Source of the DNA: Roseiarcus sp963765375 | GTDB lineage: Bacteria; Pseudomonadota; Alphaproteobacteria; Rhizobiales; Beijerinckiaceae | Assembly: GCA_963765375.1 (NCBI GenBank) | Contig: CAVXVZ010000013.1 | Span: forward strand, 1 to 64,000 | Length of the DNA stretch: 64,000 bases | Direction: 5' to 3' | Shown here: positions 35,023 through 43,517 of the stretch, in pieces | Layout: each line of letters opens with the position of its first letter | Numbering within the stretch: the stretch's first letter is position 1 | The notes under the pieces: model-generated | The model's input: only the letters and a program-made list of their open reading frames with translations | Told to the model about the DNA's origin: nothing | The model's database searches: none | Program-made: the position numbers and the translations under genes

Positions 35023-36167
35023 ATGGCGGGCAAATCTCGGATAACGGCGGATGGAGAGGAGCGTAAGGGACTGCAGGCGTTAGCGCGTTCGCGCGACCGC
35101 GGCGAGGCGGATCGAGCGCGGGCGATATTGCTGACGCTGTCGGGCTGGACCAGCCCGCGGGTCGCGGAAGCCTTCGGCGTGCGCGAGGACACGGTTCGCC
35201 TGTGGCGCAGCGCATTCGCCAATGGTGGCATAGAGGCGTTGAAGGCGAGCGTGGCGCCCGGGCCGGCCCCGGTGAAGACCGAGGCCGCACTGCGCGTCGT
35301 CACGCCTCTGCTGGAAGCTCCCGTCGCCGACCGGCCCAATTGGACGATCCCGCGCCTCATCACCGAGATTGAGGCGCGCGAGGGCGTCAGAATTGGCAGA
35401 TCACAGCTGTCCAAGGCGCTGCGAAAAAAAACTTCCGCTGGCGGCGGCCCCGCCACACGCTGAAAGGCCGCCAGAGCGCCGGCGAGATCGAGCGCGTGGG
35501 GCTGCGCCTTCAGTTGCGCAAGGCCGAGGCCGAGGCCGGCGACATCGTTTTCCTTTATGGCGACGAGAGCGAGGCCCTGACACACCCTTATCTGGCGCGC
35601 GCATGGGCCAAGCGCGGTGTGGACCTGCGAGTGCCGGCGCCGGGACAGGCCAAGAAAGTGGCGATGATCGGATCGCTCAATCATGTCACGCGCCAGCTGA
35701 CCGTGCACACGAGTGCGACCAAACGATCCAGCGACTTCATCGCCCACCTGGAGCAACTCGACCATCTGTACGGCGCCCAACCAGGACGAGCCATCAAGCC
35801 CGTCGTGCTGGTCGAGGACAATGGCCCGATCCACGTCAGCAAGCTCACCCTCAAGGCCCTTGAAACGCGCAAGCACTGGCTTACCGTCGAGTGGCTGCCG
35901 AAATACGCACCCGAGTTCAACGACATTGAGGTCGTCTGGCATGATCTCAAGGCCCACCATCTCGCCCACCACACCTTCACCGACGACGTCGCTCTCGATC
36001 GCGCAATCCACGCAGCCGTGGAGGCCTTGAACAAGGTCCAGCGGCTCCTTTTCGCCTCCTCGGCGCGAAAAGTCATAAGACAAGGCTTCTGGGTTTGGAT
36101 TTACGCATATCCGGCGTTCCCGAGGGATGCGGCGCATTCTTCGGGCGGGTATTGGATGAGGATTTGA
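35023..36167 (+). pseudogene. IS630-family transposase with -1 frameshift at an A8 run
   Basis: The first part (35023-35463) holds the helix-turn-helix region with AILLTLSGWTSPRVAEAFGV and RLITEIEAREGVRIGRS. The second (from about 35432) holds the DDE core: DIVFLYGDESEALTHPYL, VVLVEDNGPIHVSK and WLPKYAPEFNDIEVVWHDLK. The two join by a -1 shift at A8 (35424-35431). IS630 elements are known to use frameshifting or slippage on A-runs, so this could be functional, or a lost base. The C-terminal end runs into the next IS630 remnant. Inverted repeats are not convincingly visible. Confidence 0.8.
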
Positions 36168-36506
36168 GCGCAGGCTTGGGACACGGCTGGCAGCTTCGCG
36201 CTCCCGCCTTTTGCCGCAGGGTTTTGAACTTGGCGAAGACTTGCTCGATCGGATGGAGGTCGGGGGAGTATTTCGGCAGAAACCCGAGACGCGCCCCGAC
36301 GTCCCGGATCGCCCGCCGCACGGCGCCCGGTGGCCGCCGTGCCCGACAGGCGCTCGCGAACCCTCCCGTTCAACCCGCTCAAGCCATTTGACCGCGACGG
36401 ATTCACTGATCCCGTGGCGCCGAGCCGCCGCGCGGCGGCTCATCTCGCCCTTCTCAACCGCATCAATCACCCGGTCACGCAAGTCCTCCGAATACGGCTT
36501 CGGCAT
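36101..36506 (-). pseudogene. Second IS630-family transposase, internally deleted
   Basis: The N-terminal helix-turn-helix part (MPKPYSEDLRDRVIDAVEKG to VAVKWLERVEREGSR, from ATG 36506) is followed after a few codons by the C-terminal DDE end (LGFLPKYSPDLHPIEQVFAK, in a different frame), with the family ending LGNAGYA at 36101. About 150 central residues, including the first two catalytic Asp residues, are lost, and there are frameshifts. It lies head to tail against the other IS630 copy and is a different subgroup. Confidence 0.8.
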
Positions 36507-36543
36507 TCCTGCTGGCCTCCGCCCAGCCAACAGGTTGAATTAG

Positions 36544-36877
36544 AATCTCCCCGATTTGGGAATCCCCACCTCGATTTCAAGCCAAAGACAGCCCGCTCAA
36601 GCAGGGCTCGTCTCTGGACCTTGCGGATTTCGCGGCGACTTAAATCGAAGCGCGTCCTCGCCTTCTCTGCTCGGCCGAAGGCCATGGCGAGACGGCGGGC
36701 TTGATGATCGCGCGGTTTTGGCGCGCCGGCCGCCCCGCCGCACGTCGAAATTCAACCGATCTTGACAGGGCGTCGGAGTTCACGCCAATTCGGTTTCCGA
36801 CGGACTCGGGGGCCGAGGCCCGGCATCGGGGCAGGCGGCCCGTCCCCCAGTAGGCTTTTGGAGCGTCCGACTGTCGG
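36544..36877. other. Intergenic region without a recognisable gene
   Basis: 334 bases. At 36552-36573 the reverse complement reads CGAGGTGGGGATTCCCAA, nearly the same as the leader of the ISAzo13 element (5303-5321), so an IS end probably lies here. A small palindrome, TCCGAC-T-GTCGGA (36866-36878), touches the start codon of the next gene. Confidence 0.45.
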
Positions 36878-37339
36878 ATGAATAAAAACGCTGTCGATCC
36901 CGCTCAAGCGTATCGGGGCCTGATCGCCGGATACACCGATGCGATCCGGGCCAGCGATTTCAAGGCCAACATCGCGATCCTGTTCGTCGCGTTCATGATG
37001 GGGCCGGTGCTGGGCAACTACACCCATTTTCCCAAGTATCTGCCTATCCCCTTCGTCATGCTGCCGTTCCTGATCGTATACTTGTGCCTGTTTGCCGTGC
37101 TCATTCCGCGCTATCCCAAGCGCGGCGCCAAGCATTTCATAGTCTCCCGCAGCGCCACGCTCGGCGATTTCGCCAATGTCGTTGAAGCGGAGGACGAACT
37201 CGAGCAGTTGAAACTGCGATGCTCGGTGCTGTCAGAACTGCTGTGGTGGAAGACCCAATACATCAGGATCAGTTTCATTGTCTCGATGGTGAGCATTGTC
37301 TTGACGATATTCATTCTCATCTACGTTTGGTATGCTTGA
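36878..37339 (+). CDS. Pycsar effector-like membrane protein (PycTM/DUF5706-like), copy 1
   Basis: 153 residues. RGLIAGYTDAIRASDFKANI opens the protein; D-x-K-A before the first membrane segment is typical of PycTM-type effectors. Membrane segments about 32-48, 56-78 and a C-terminal one 128-152. A loop with IPRYPKRG and the helix LEQLKLRCSVLSELLWWKTQYIRIS precede the last segment, the usual arrangement of the family. In Pycsar defence such proteins are gated by cyclic UMP or CMP made by a neighbouring cyclase. No cyclase gene is present. The function is therefore tentative. Confidence 0.55.
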   Translation: MNKNAVDPAQAYRGLIAGYTDAIRASDFKANIAILFVAFMMGPVLGNYTHFPKYLPIPFVMLPFLIVYLCLFAVLIPRYPKRGAKHFIVSRSATLGDFANVVEAEDELEQLKLRCSVLSELLWWKTQYIRISFIVSMVSIVLTIFILIYVWYA

Positions 37340-37387
37340 GCGAAGGCGCCAGGCCATGATTCGTTCGCTGCTCTGACGGAGCCGCTG

Positions 37388-37837
37388 ATGGCCAGCGACC
37401 GCGAGGCCCAGTTGCGCAATCTGATCGCCGGTTACGGCGATTCCATTCGCCTCAGCGATATCAAGGCGAACATCGCGGTGCTCTTTGTCGCGATCATGAT
37501 GGGCACGGTTCTGGGGTTCCGCGACGGCTACCCGTGGTATCTGAGCGTGCCGGTGTTGCTGGCGCCGTTCGTCGTCATCTTTTTCTGTCTGCTGGCATCC
37601 GTCTATCCGCGGTTTCCCCGCGAGGGACGCAGGCGGTTCCCGATCTGGCGCAACTCGACGCCGGAGGATTTCGAATTCATCACCGATCCAGTGCTAGAAG
37701 TGGAGGACCTGCCGGCTCGTTGTGCGCTCCTGTCCAGGCTGCTCTATTGGAAGACCGTCACGCTCCAGGCCGCCTACCTCCTCTCGATGGCGACGATCGT
37801 CGCAGCGGGGGTGCTGATGTTCCTGGCCTGGCGATGA
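37388..37837 (+). CDS. Pycsar effector-like membrane protein (PycTM/DUF5706-like), copy 2
   Basis: 149 residues, a clear paralogue of the protein just upstream: NLIAGYGDSIRLSDIKANIA aligns with LIAGYTDAIRASDFKANIA, then VLFVAIMMGTVLG, VYPRFPREG, and LPARCALLSRLLYWKTVTLQAAYLLSM. Same three-segment layout. The 48-base gap suggests co-transcription. The two copies differ enough to be an old duplication. As for copy 1, no nucleotide cyclase is nearby; IS630 debris lies directly upstream and could have removed one. Confidence 0.55.
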   Translation: MASDREAQLRNLIAGYGDSIRLSDIKANIAVLFVAIMMGTVLGFRDGYPWYLSVPVLLAPFVVIFFCLLASVYPRFPREGRRRFPIWRNSTPEDFEFITDPVLEVEDLPARCALLSRLLYWKTVTLQAAYLLSMATIVAAGVLMFLAWR

Positions 37838-38175
37838 CCGCGGCCGGCTGGGCGCAAGGAAATGGCGATCCTTGGCGACGCGCGCAAGGGGCTTTGGACA
37901 ATCGGGAGCCCGACGGCGAGTTGGCGCGCCTGAAGCGGCAAAAGCACGCAGCAGTTGGCTTGATTCGCGCTCCTGCGCGGACCGCCGGGTTCGGGCCTGC
38001 TCTCCGTGAAGCCGGCGAGTTTCGTCTCCATTCTTATCCTGTAGTTCTTGTTCCCGCGCAGACGATCAAGTTCGCCAAGTCACGACGACAGAGGAGGTTG
38101 GGTCGCAACGCACGACTGCTAGCCGGTCGTCCACGCGATCTGGCGCCAAGGCCGTCGCGTCGCATGACTGGAGAC
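37838..38175. other. Intergenic region without a recognisable gene
   Basis: 338 bases between the second PycTM-like gene and the DUF2147 gene, which converge on it. Small open frames here are overlaps of unrelated frames. I see no strong hairpin or repeat. Confidence 0.5.
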
Positions 38176-38646
38176 TCAGTTCACCCGACCGAGGCGCGTC
38201 CAACCCATGCTCTGGCACATCATGCCGCCCAATACGCATCCCTTGGTGGTCATGCGCCGCTCGGCCAGCAGAATCAGCATTGAGTAGTGTCGATTGCGCT
38301 GCGGATCGAAGGCGCTGCCTGACCAACGTTCAGCCCCGGCCGGCTTGACGTTGGCAATAAGCCGGTCACCAACTCTTTCGGTGGAGACTCCGTGCCTGAC
38401 CCAGGTGTTGACCCCGCAAAATTCCGAGCCGCAGGGTGCAACACGAATATGGGTCTTGCCGTCGGAGCGAGCCCAATTGCCGAGAAACGCCGGCCCGGCG
38501 AGCGCCGTGCTTGCCGCAGCGAGAATCGCCAGCACCCCTGCGAAGACCCCCGCCCCCAAGACCCCGCGCGCCGCACCGCGAATGGCTCTAAGCGGACCTT
38601 CGGCGACCAAGCTCATTGGCGTGCTCGACGCAGTAGAGTCCGACAT
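38176..38646 (-). CDS. DUF2147 secreted protein
   Basis: 156 residues. An N-terminal hydrophobic segment (ARGVLGAGVFAGVLAILAAASTALA) acts as signal peptide or anchor. The DUF2147 domain follows: FLGNWARSDGKTHIRVAPCG, FCGVNTWVRHG, GSAFDPQRNRHYSM and LRGCVLGGMMCQSMGWTR-like end (here TTKGCVLGGMMCQSM). Four Cys residues may form disulfides in the periplasm. The reading starts 59 bases inside the methyltransferase gene upstream, or at M11 (38616). The family function is unknown. Confidence 0.8.
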   Translation of the reverse strand: MSDSTASSTPMSLVAEGPLRAIRGAARGVLGAGVFAGVLAILAAASTALAGPAFLGNWARSDGKTHIRVAPCGSEFCGVNTWVRHGVSTERVGDRLIANVKPAGAERWSGSAFDPQRNRHYSMLILLAERRMTTKGCVLGGMMCQSMGWTRLGRVN

Positions 38647-39029
38647 CCGTCACCCCCTCCAGAAAGCCCGCGGCGCAGTAGCTCAAATAATAGTCCCAGA
38701 GACGGCGAAAGCGATCATCAAATCTGAGTGCGGCGATTTCGGACCAGCGAGCATGAAAACGCCGCCGCCACTCCGCAAGCGTGCGCGCGTAGGAAAGACC
38801 GAACGATTCGTGGCTCACGAGCCGCAGCCCAGCCCGTTCGAATTGCCGATGGAGAACGGTCTTCGTCGGCAGGCAGCCGCCAGGAAATATGTAGCGCTGG
38901 ATGAAATCAACGGTGCGGCGGTAATCGTCGAAATGCTCTTCCGAGATTGTGATCACCTGAAGGACCGCTCGTCCTCCGGGCTCGAGGTGGTCCGCGATTT
39001 TGTCGAAGTAGGTCGGCCACCACGCTTCG

Positions 39030-39280
39030 CCGACCGCCTCAGCCATTTCAATCGAGACGATGCGATCGAACCGGCCGTCGATGTCCCGATAGTCCTGCAG
39101 CCGAAAATCGACCTGCGACGCGGAGCCGCGAGCAGCGGCAAGGTCGCGGGCGAAATCGAGTTGCGCGGGCGAGAGCGTCAATCCGGTAATGTGGGCGGCG
39201 CCGGCTTCAGCCAGGCGCACCGCCAGCGTCCCCCAACCGCAACCAATCTCAAGGATCCGCTCGCCGCCCCTGACATCGAG
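39030..39280. repeat. Direct repeat, copy 1 (methyltransferase gene segment)
   Basis: 251 bases identical, as far as I can read, to 39541-39791. Beyond 39280 the match continues to about 39307 but single bases (C on the plus strand) drop out, then the sequence becomes pure G/T. Both copies lie within the same gene. Confidence 0.9.
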
Positions 39281-39305
39281 AGGTCGAGAATGCGCTGATT
39301 TGCGA

Positions 39306-39509
39306 TTGGGGGGGGGGGGGGGGTGGTGGGTGGGGGGTGGGGTGTGTTGGTTGTGTGGTGTGTGTTTTTTTTTGGTTTGTTGTTTTTGTTTGTGTTTTTT
39401 GTTTTTGTGTGTGTTTTTGTGGTTGTTTGTGGTTTTGTGTTGTGGGTTGTTTTTTGGTTGTTGGTTTTTTGGGTTTTTGTTGTTTGTTTTGTTTGTTTTG
39501 TTTTGTTTG
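39306..39509. other. 204-base tract containing only G and T
   Basis: No A or C occurs from 39306 to 39509. It begins with a run of 16 G (39308-39323) and shifts gradually to T-rich. Translated on the minus strand it gives a meaningless Lys/Asn/Gln/His/Pro stretch in the middle of a methyltransferase. Position between two copies of the same gene segment indicates a false contig join and not biology. Confidence 0.9.
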
Positions 39510-39540
39510 AATTGGTTGTGGTGGTAGGAGAAAGTGGTGG

Positions 39541-39791
39541 CCGACCGCCTCAGCCATTTCAATCGAGACGATGCGATCGAACCGGCCGTCGATGTCCCGA
39601 TAGTCCTGCAGCCGAAAATCGACCTGCGACGCGGAGCCGCGAGCAGCGGCAAGGTCGCGGGCGAAATCGAGTTGCGCGGGCGAGAGCGTCAATCCGGTAA
39701 TGTGGGCGGCGCCGGCTTCAGCCAGGCGCACCGCCAGCGTCCCCCAACCGCAACCAATCTCAAGGATCCGCTCGCCGCCCCTGACATCGAG
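39541..39791. repeat. Direct repeat, copy 2 (methyltransferase gene segment)
   Basis: Partner of 39030-39280. This copy continues without loss into the N-terminal half of the gene (to 40364), so it is the better read on that side. Confidence 0.9.
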
Positions 39792-40651
39792 CAGGTCGAG
39801 AATGCGCTCGATCTTCCGCGATTGGGCGGCTTCGAGGGTCGGCGTCGACCCGTCCCAGAGGCCGGACGAGTAGAGCATGGCTTCGTCGAGCCAGAGTCGA
39901 AAAAAGTCGTTGCCGAGATCGTAGTGGGCGATGATGTTGCGAGCGCTTCCGCGCTTGGTGTTGTCGTTCAAGAGATGTCGAAGGCGGAACGCCAATCGGG
40001 AGAAAGACAAGCCCTTGCCGGCGCCGCGCAGCCCGTGGAGGTTGCGCGCCGCAAGCCGGATGAGCGCGGTCAAGTCCAGGCTCGACCAATCGCCGTCGAT
40101 CCACGCTTGGGCAAAGCCGATGTCGCCGCCGGTGAACAGGCGACGAAGCGCCCGCCACCGGTGCACGACGACGCTCGCTTCGGGGCCGGGTTCGTCGCCG
40201 ACGCGAACAAACTTTTGCCCGGACGGCAGGGTCACGCTGAGCGAGCCGCAGCGCAGGCCCTCGAGAAGACGCGCCAATATCCGCATCCGCGGGTCCCACC
40301 CCCGGCTCAGCGTCAGCGCTCTTTCGCAGGCGCCGGCCAGGCGCAAATTCTCGACCTGAGTCATGATCGCTAGACCTTAGTTGATTCGCCGCTCGCTGAT
40401 AAAGCGCGGGCGTCGAACTCGCCTCTCCATACGACGCTGCCGCCGTTTTGGTTCTGCGCAAGCTGTCGGCCGGTTGCGCCCGCGCGGCGCCCGGCCTGCT
40501 AGGTTCGGTCCCGGCAAATCCGCAGGCGGGGCCCCGACGTATGTCTTCGGCGGAGGCAATGCCCACCCAGCTACAGGAGAACGCCCATCATGGCGACGCA
40601 TGCACAGGTCAACGGCGCCCCCGAACGGGCGGCGGACGAACGAGAGCCGGC

Positions 40652-41206
40652 GTGACGAAAGTGCTCGACCCCGCAACGGATTCTCCTCTGGTGCGACGAC
40701 CCACCGACCCGCTCGCCTCCGCGGGCGCTGCCGTCGCCTGGGTGATATTGGCTAACAAGCCCCTATATCCGGTCACCATCTGGTGGTTAGTCGGCGGAGG
40801 GTTCGAAGCTTCGCTGGTGACTTTCATCGCAGCCCCGCTTTACGCCGCCGCGCCCTTCCTTGTCCGGCGCGCGCCGCTAGCGGCGCGGGTTGCGACACCG
40901 GCGATCGGATTGGCCGATACTCTCCTCGCGACCAAGATATTCGGACCACGTTCGGGGACGGAACTCTTCCTCTTCGCCTGCGGCTTGCTCGTCGCTCTCT
41001 CCTTCCGGCCACATGAGGTCTGGTGGGCGCGCGGCCTCGTCGGACTCATTTTTGTGGCGTTCGTCGCGATTCGCCTCGGCGGCGGCGCGGCTCTTTATGC
41101 ACTGCCTCCCGATCAGCTCGAACGGTTGCTCGACCTCAACATCTTTTCGGCCGCGTCGCCGTTCGCCTTCATCGGACTGCGTTTCGCGGCCGTGAATCGA
41201 GAGTGA
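40652..41206 (+). CDS. Hypothetical integral membrane protein
   Basis: 184 residues from GTG 40652 (the frame is open further up to 40448, but that part is Arg/Pro-rich and lacks character). About five hydrophobic segments: ASAGAAVAWVILANK, TIWWLVGGGFEASLVTFIAAPLYAA, VATPAIGLADTLLATKI, ELFLFACGLLVALSF and LVGLIFVAFVAIRL. No recognised catalytic motif. It overlaps the 3' end of the DUF1365 gene on the other strand by 38 bases. The family is not recognised. Confidence 0.6.
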   Translation: MTKVLDPATDSPLVRRPTDPLASAGAAVAWVILANKPLYPVTIWWLVGGGFEASLVTFIAAPLYAAAPFLVRRAPLAARVATPAIGLADTLLATKIFGPRSGTELFLFACGLLVALSFRPHEVWWARGLVGLIFVAFVAIRLGGGAALYALPPDQLERLLDLNIFSAASPFAFIGLRFAAVNRE

Positions 41207-42023
41207 CGGACGCCGCGTTCAATCCAGTCGGAGATTGACGGGGCGTCGTCCCGGCGCTCGCCGAATGACGGCCGATGGACTTTTCGTCCGCGGCCGGCCC
41301 CGCGAAGTAGCGCGCGCCTTTCAGCCACAGACGCAGCGCCTCCCAGTGGATCGCCGCCGTCACCTTCCCCGTCTCGAACGGCACGCGGGCGAAGGCCCCG
41401 AGCAACGCCCGATCGGTCAGCGGGCGGCGAACCGCGGTCATCGCGGCCGACATCAAGAGCCCGTCGTGGTCATGATCGGCAATGCCGATGGTCAACCTGT
41501 CGCCGCGGCAAACGACGCGAAAATGATAGTCGATCTCCATCCCGATGAACGGTGAAACATGAAGCTCCTTCCGGCACCGCTGGCGCTGCACGATGGCGTC
41601 GGGATCGTCTACGCCGATCACGTACGAGTGGCGCCCGCCGAACGTGTTCGACACCTCCCACACGATCGCCGTCAGCCGATCTCGCGCGTCATGACAAAAA
41701 AAGACGCTGATCGGGTTGAACACGTAGCCGATGACCCGCGGCATCGTGATGAGGAGCATCGGCCCGTCGGCTGCGAAGCCGGCCGCTATCGCCAGCGAGG
41801 CGATCTTGTCGCGCAACGGCCCGTCGCGCCCATCCGCGTGGTCGCGGGCGTAGAAGCTCAGGAGGTTGAAGCGTTCGACCGACATGAGCCTGAGTGCGCT
41901 CGCCGTCTCGCGCAGCCGATCGAGATCGAGGACGAGCCAAAAGACGCGATACTCGAACCGGCGCCGCACTGGCCGGGAGCGGCGATGCATCACCGAGCCG
42001 ACGTAAAGTCCCGGCTCGATCAC
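41169..42023 (-). CDS. DUF1365 family protein
   Basis: 284 residues. The family marks are present: GSVMHRRSRPVRRRFEYRVF, WLVLDLDRL, LLITMPRVIGYVFNPISVFF, VWEVSNTFGGRHSYV and ELHVSPFIGMEIDYHF. The gene overlaps the stop of the FAD oxidoreductase (ATGA), so the two are translated together. DUF1365, FAD oxidoreductase and CFA-type methyltransferase genes travel together in many proteobacteria, often under RpoE, and are linked to membrane-lipid modification. The biochemical role is not settled. Confidence 0.9.
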   Translation of the reverse strand: MIEPGLYVGSVMHRRSRPVRRRFEYRVFWLVLDLDRLRETASALRLMSVERFNLLSFYARDHADGRDGPLRDKIASLAIAAGFAADGPMLLITMPRVIGYVFNPISVFFCHDARDRLTAIVWEVSNTFGGRHSYVIGVDDPDAIVQRQRCRKELHVSPFIGMEIDYHFRVVCRGDRLTIGIADHDHDGLLMSAAMTAVRRPLTDRALLGAFARVPFETGKVTAAIHWEALRLWLKGARYFAGPAADEKSIGRHSASAGTTPRQSPTGLNAASVTLDSRPRNAVR

Positions 42024-43357
42024 GGCGCCGTCGCCAGGCCCGCCGCGGCGCGACGGGCAGCGCCGAAGTGAAGACGATCGTTTTCGCCTTTGACCGACCA
42101 GGGGCGGCGCGCGCCGCCAATTTCCTCGGCGACCGCAAGGCCTGCCTGGAGCCCGTCTTCATGGAACCCGAAGCCGAAATAGGCGCCGCAAAACCAGATG
42201 TCCCCGACGCCCTGGAGCGACCACAGCCGCTTCTGGGCCCTAAGCGTCGCCTCGGTGAACATCGGATGTTCGAACCGCAGTCGGCGAACGACCCGCGAAT
42301 CGGGAATCTCGAATAGTGGGTTGAGCGAGAGGAACACGGGCGGGCGGCCCGGCAGGTTTTGGAGATTGTTCATCCAATAGGTGACCGATAATGACCGTCC
42401 ATTCTGGTGTCCCTTGGCCATGTAGTTCCAACTCGACCAAGCCGCGCGCCGGCGCGGCATAGCCCGCCAATCGGTGTGAAGCGTCGCGTCGTTGCAGATA
42501 TATCGGAACGCACCCAAAAGGTCGCGTTCCGAGCGGGTCGGCCCGTCGATCAGCCGCAACGCCTCGTCGGCATGCGTCGCCACGACCAGCCGGTCGTAAC
42601 GCTGCGTCTCGCCGGCCACATCGGTGACGTCGACGCCATCCTCGGTCCGCTTCACCCCGACGGCGGCGCGCTCGGTGAGCACGCGCCCCAAGGGTTCCGC
42701 AAGCGCCGAGACATAGACGCGGCTACCGCCGATCACGGTTCGCCAGGCTGGTCGGTCGATGAGATCGAGCAGGCCGTGATTGAGGCTGAAGCGAATGAAC
42801 GCCTCGGCCGGATATTCGCCGACCCGCATCGCCGGCGTGGACCAGACCGCCGCCGCCATCGGGTAGAGATAGTGATCGCGAAAGGGCGCGCGATAGCCGC
42901 GCTGGTCGAGGTAAGTCTCGAGCGGCCCGAGATCCTCGCGGCCGACGTCTTTGCGCGCTTCTCGGAAGAATCGCACGATGTCGCTCAGCATCGACCAGTA
43001 GCGCCGCCGCAACAGGTTGGCGCGCTGCGCAACCAGGCCGCGCAAGCCGGCGCCCGAATATTCGATCGCGCCATCGTCGATCGACGCCGCAAACGACATG
43101 TCGCTTTCGCGGGTCTTTATGAGAAGGTGAGCGAAAAGGGCTGAGAGGTTCGGATACGTGCGCTCGTTATAGACAATGAAGCCGCAATCGACCGGCGCGC
43201 CGTCCCAATTGAACGTATCGCAATGACCCCCGAGCCGCCCTTCCGCCTCGTAGAGGGTCACGTCGCAAGTTTTGGCAAGAAGCCAGGCTGCGCTGAGCCC
43301 CGAAACGCCGCCGCCAACGACGGCGACCCGCAGACGACCTGATCGATGCGAACTCAA
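42020..43357 (-). CDS. FAD-dependent amine-oxidase-like oxidoreductase
   Basis: 445 residues. The dinucleotide-binding site is VAVVGGGVSGLSAAWLLAK with the following Glu in TLYEAEGRLGGHCDTF. VDCGFIVYNERTYPNL and the C-terminal IWFCGAYFGFGFHEDGLQAG are marks of this NAD(P)-binding, COG2907-type group. Start: TTG 43357 has GGAGGGG seven bases upstream. The upstream GTG 43390 is unlikely because it would fall between the -35 and -10 boxes of the RpoE-type promoter read on this strand. First gene of the minus-strand arm. Confidence 0.88.
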   Translation of the reverse strand: MSSHRSGRLRVAVVGGGVSGLSAAWLLAKTCDVTLYEAEGRLGGHCDTFNWDGAPVDCGFIVYNERTYPNLSALFAHLLIKTRESDMSFAASIDDGAIEYSGAGLRGLVAQRANLLRRRYWSMLSDIVRFFREARKDVGREDLGPLETYLDQRGYRAPFRDHYLYPMAAAVWSTPAMRVGEYPAEAFIRFSLNHGLLDLIDRPAWRTVIGGSRVYVSALAEPLGRVLTERAAVGVKRTEDGVDVTDVAGETQRYDRLVVATHADEALRLIDGPTRSERDLLGAFRYICNDATLHTDWRAMPRRRAAWSSWNYMAKGHQNGRSLSVTYWMNNLQNLPGRPPVFLSLNPLFEIPDSRVVRRLRFEHPMFTEATLRAQKRLWSLQGVGDIWFCGAYFGFGFHEDGLQAGLAVAEEIGGARRPWSVKGENDRLHFGAARRAAAGLATAP

Positions 43358-43402
43358 TATTACCCCTCCAGTCTGGGATCGATACGTCACGCCGTGGCGT
43401 TC

Positions 43403-43441
43403 GGATCAACGGTGATCCATTTCAAACGGTCGCGCGTAGGA
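43403..43441. promoter_or_regulatory. Back-to-back RpoE-type promoters between rpoE and FAD-oxidoreductase genes
   Basis: On the plus strand TGATCC (43413-43418), 18 bases, then TAGGA (43437-43441). This fits the Rhodobacter RpoE consensus TGATCC-N18-TAAGA with one mismatch and points at rpoE. On the minus strand a second TGATCC (43408-43403) is followed after 18 bases by TATCG (43384-43380), a weaker -10, pointing at the oxidoreductase operon. The two -35 boxes form an inverted repeat four bases apart. Confidence 0.75.
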
Positions 43442-43517
43442 TGCGGGTCGACCGAAGGATGTGTGCGTGACTTGCGCTCTTGCGCGCCCTCGACCTTTGC
43501 GGAATAGGTCGGACGCT

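Larger units (their letters stand above)
38588..40364 (-). pseudogene. Cyclopropane-fatty-acyl-phospholipid synthase family methyltransferase, interrupted by duplicated segment and G/T tract
   Basis: SAM-dependent methylation of unsaturated phospholipid acyl chains. The N-terminal half (from 40364) has the lipid-binding region and FAQAWIDGDWSSLDL, NIIAHYDLGNDFFRLWLD, LDVRGGERILEIGCGWGTLA (SAM site), and ends in EMAEAVG. The C-terminal half (to 38588) continues EAWWPTYFDKIADHLEPGG to the end. Between them about 510 bases are inserted: a G/T-only tract and a second copy of the EIGCGWGT-to-EMAEAVG segment. Removing these gives one intact gene. In Rhodobacter a homologue beside these neighbours (UfaM) makes furan fatty acids, so plain cyclopropane synthesis is not certain. 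Confidence 0.85.

Noticed and set aside
36467..36685. Minus-strand ORF of 72 codons next to the IS630 remnants
   Set aside because: Half of it is the shadow of the transposase leader and the rest resembles no known family; no RBS is seen.
39330..39530. Lys/Asn/Gln/Thr/Pro-rich protein domain in the minus-strand frames of the G/T tract
   Set aside because: The tract has no A or C on the plus strand and lies between duplicated segments of one gene; the translation is an artefact, not a low-complexity domain.
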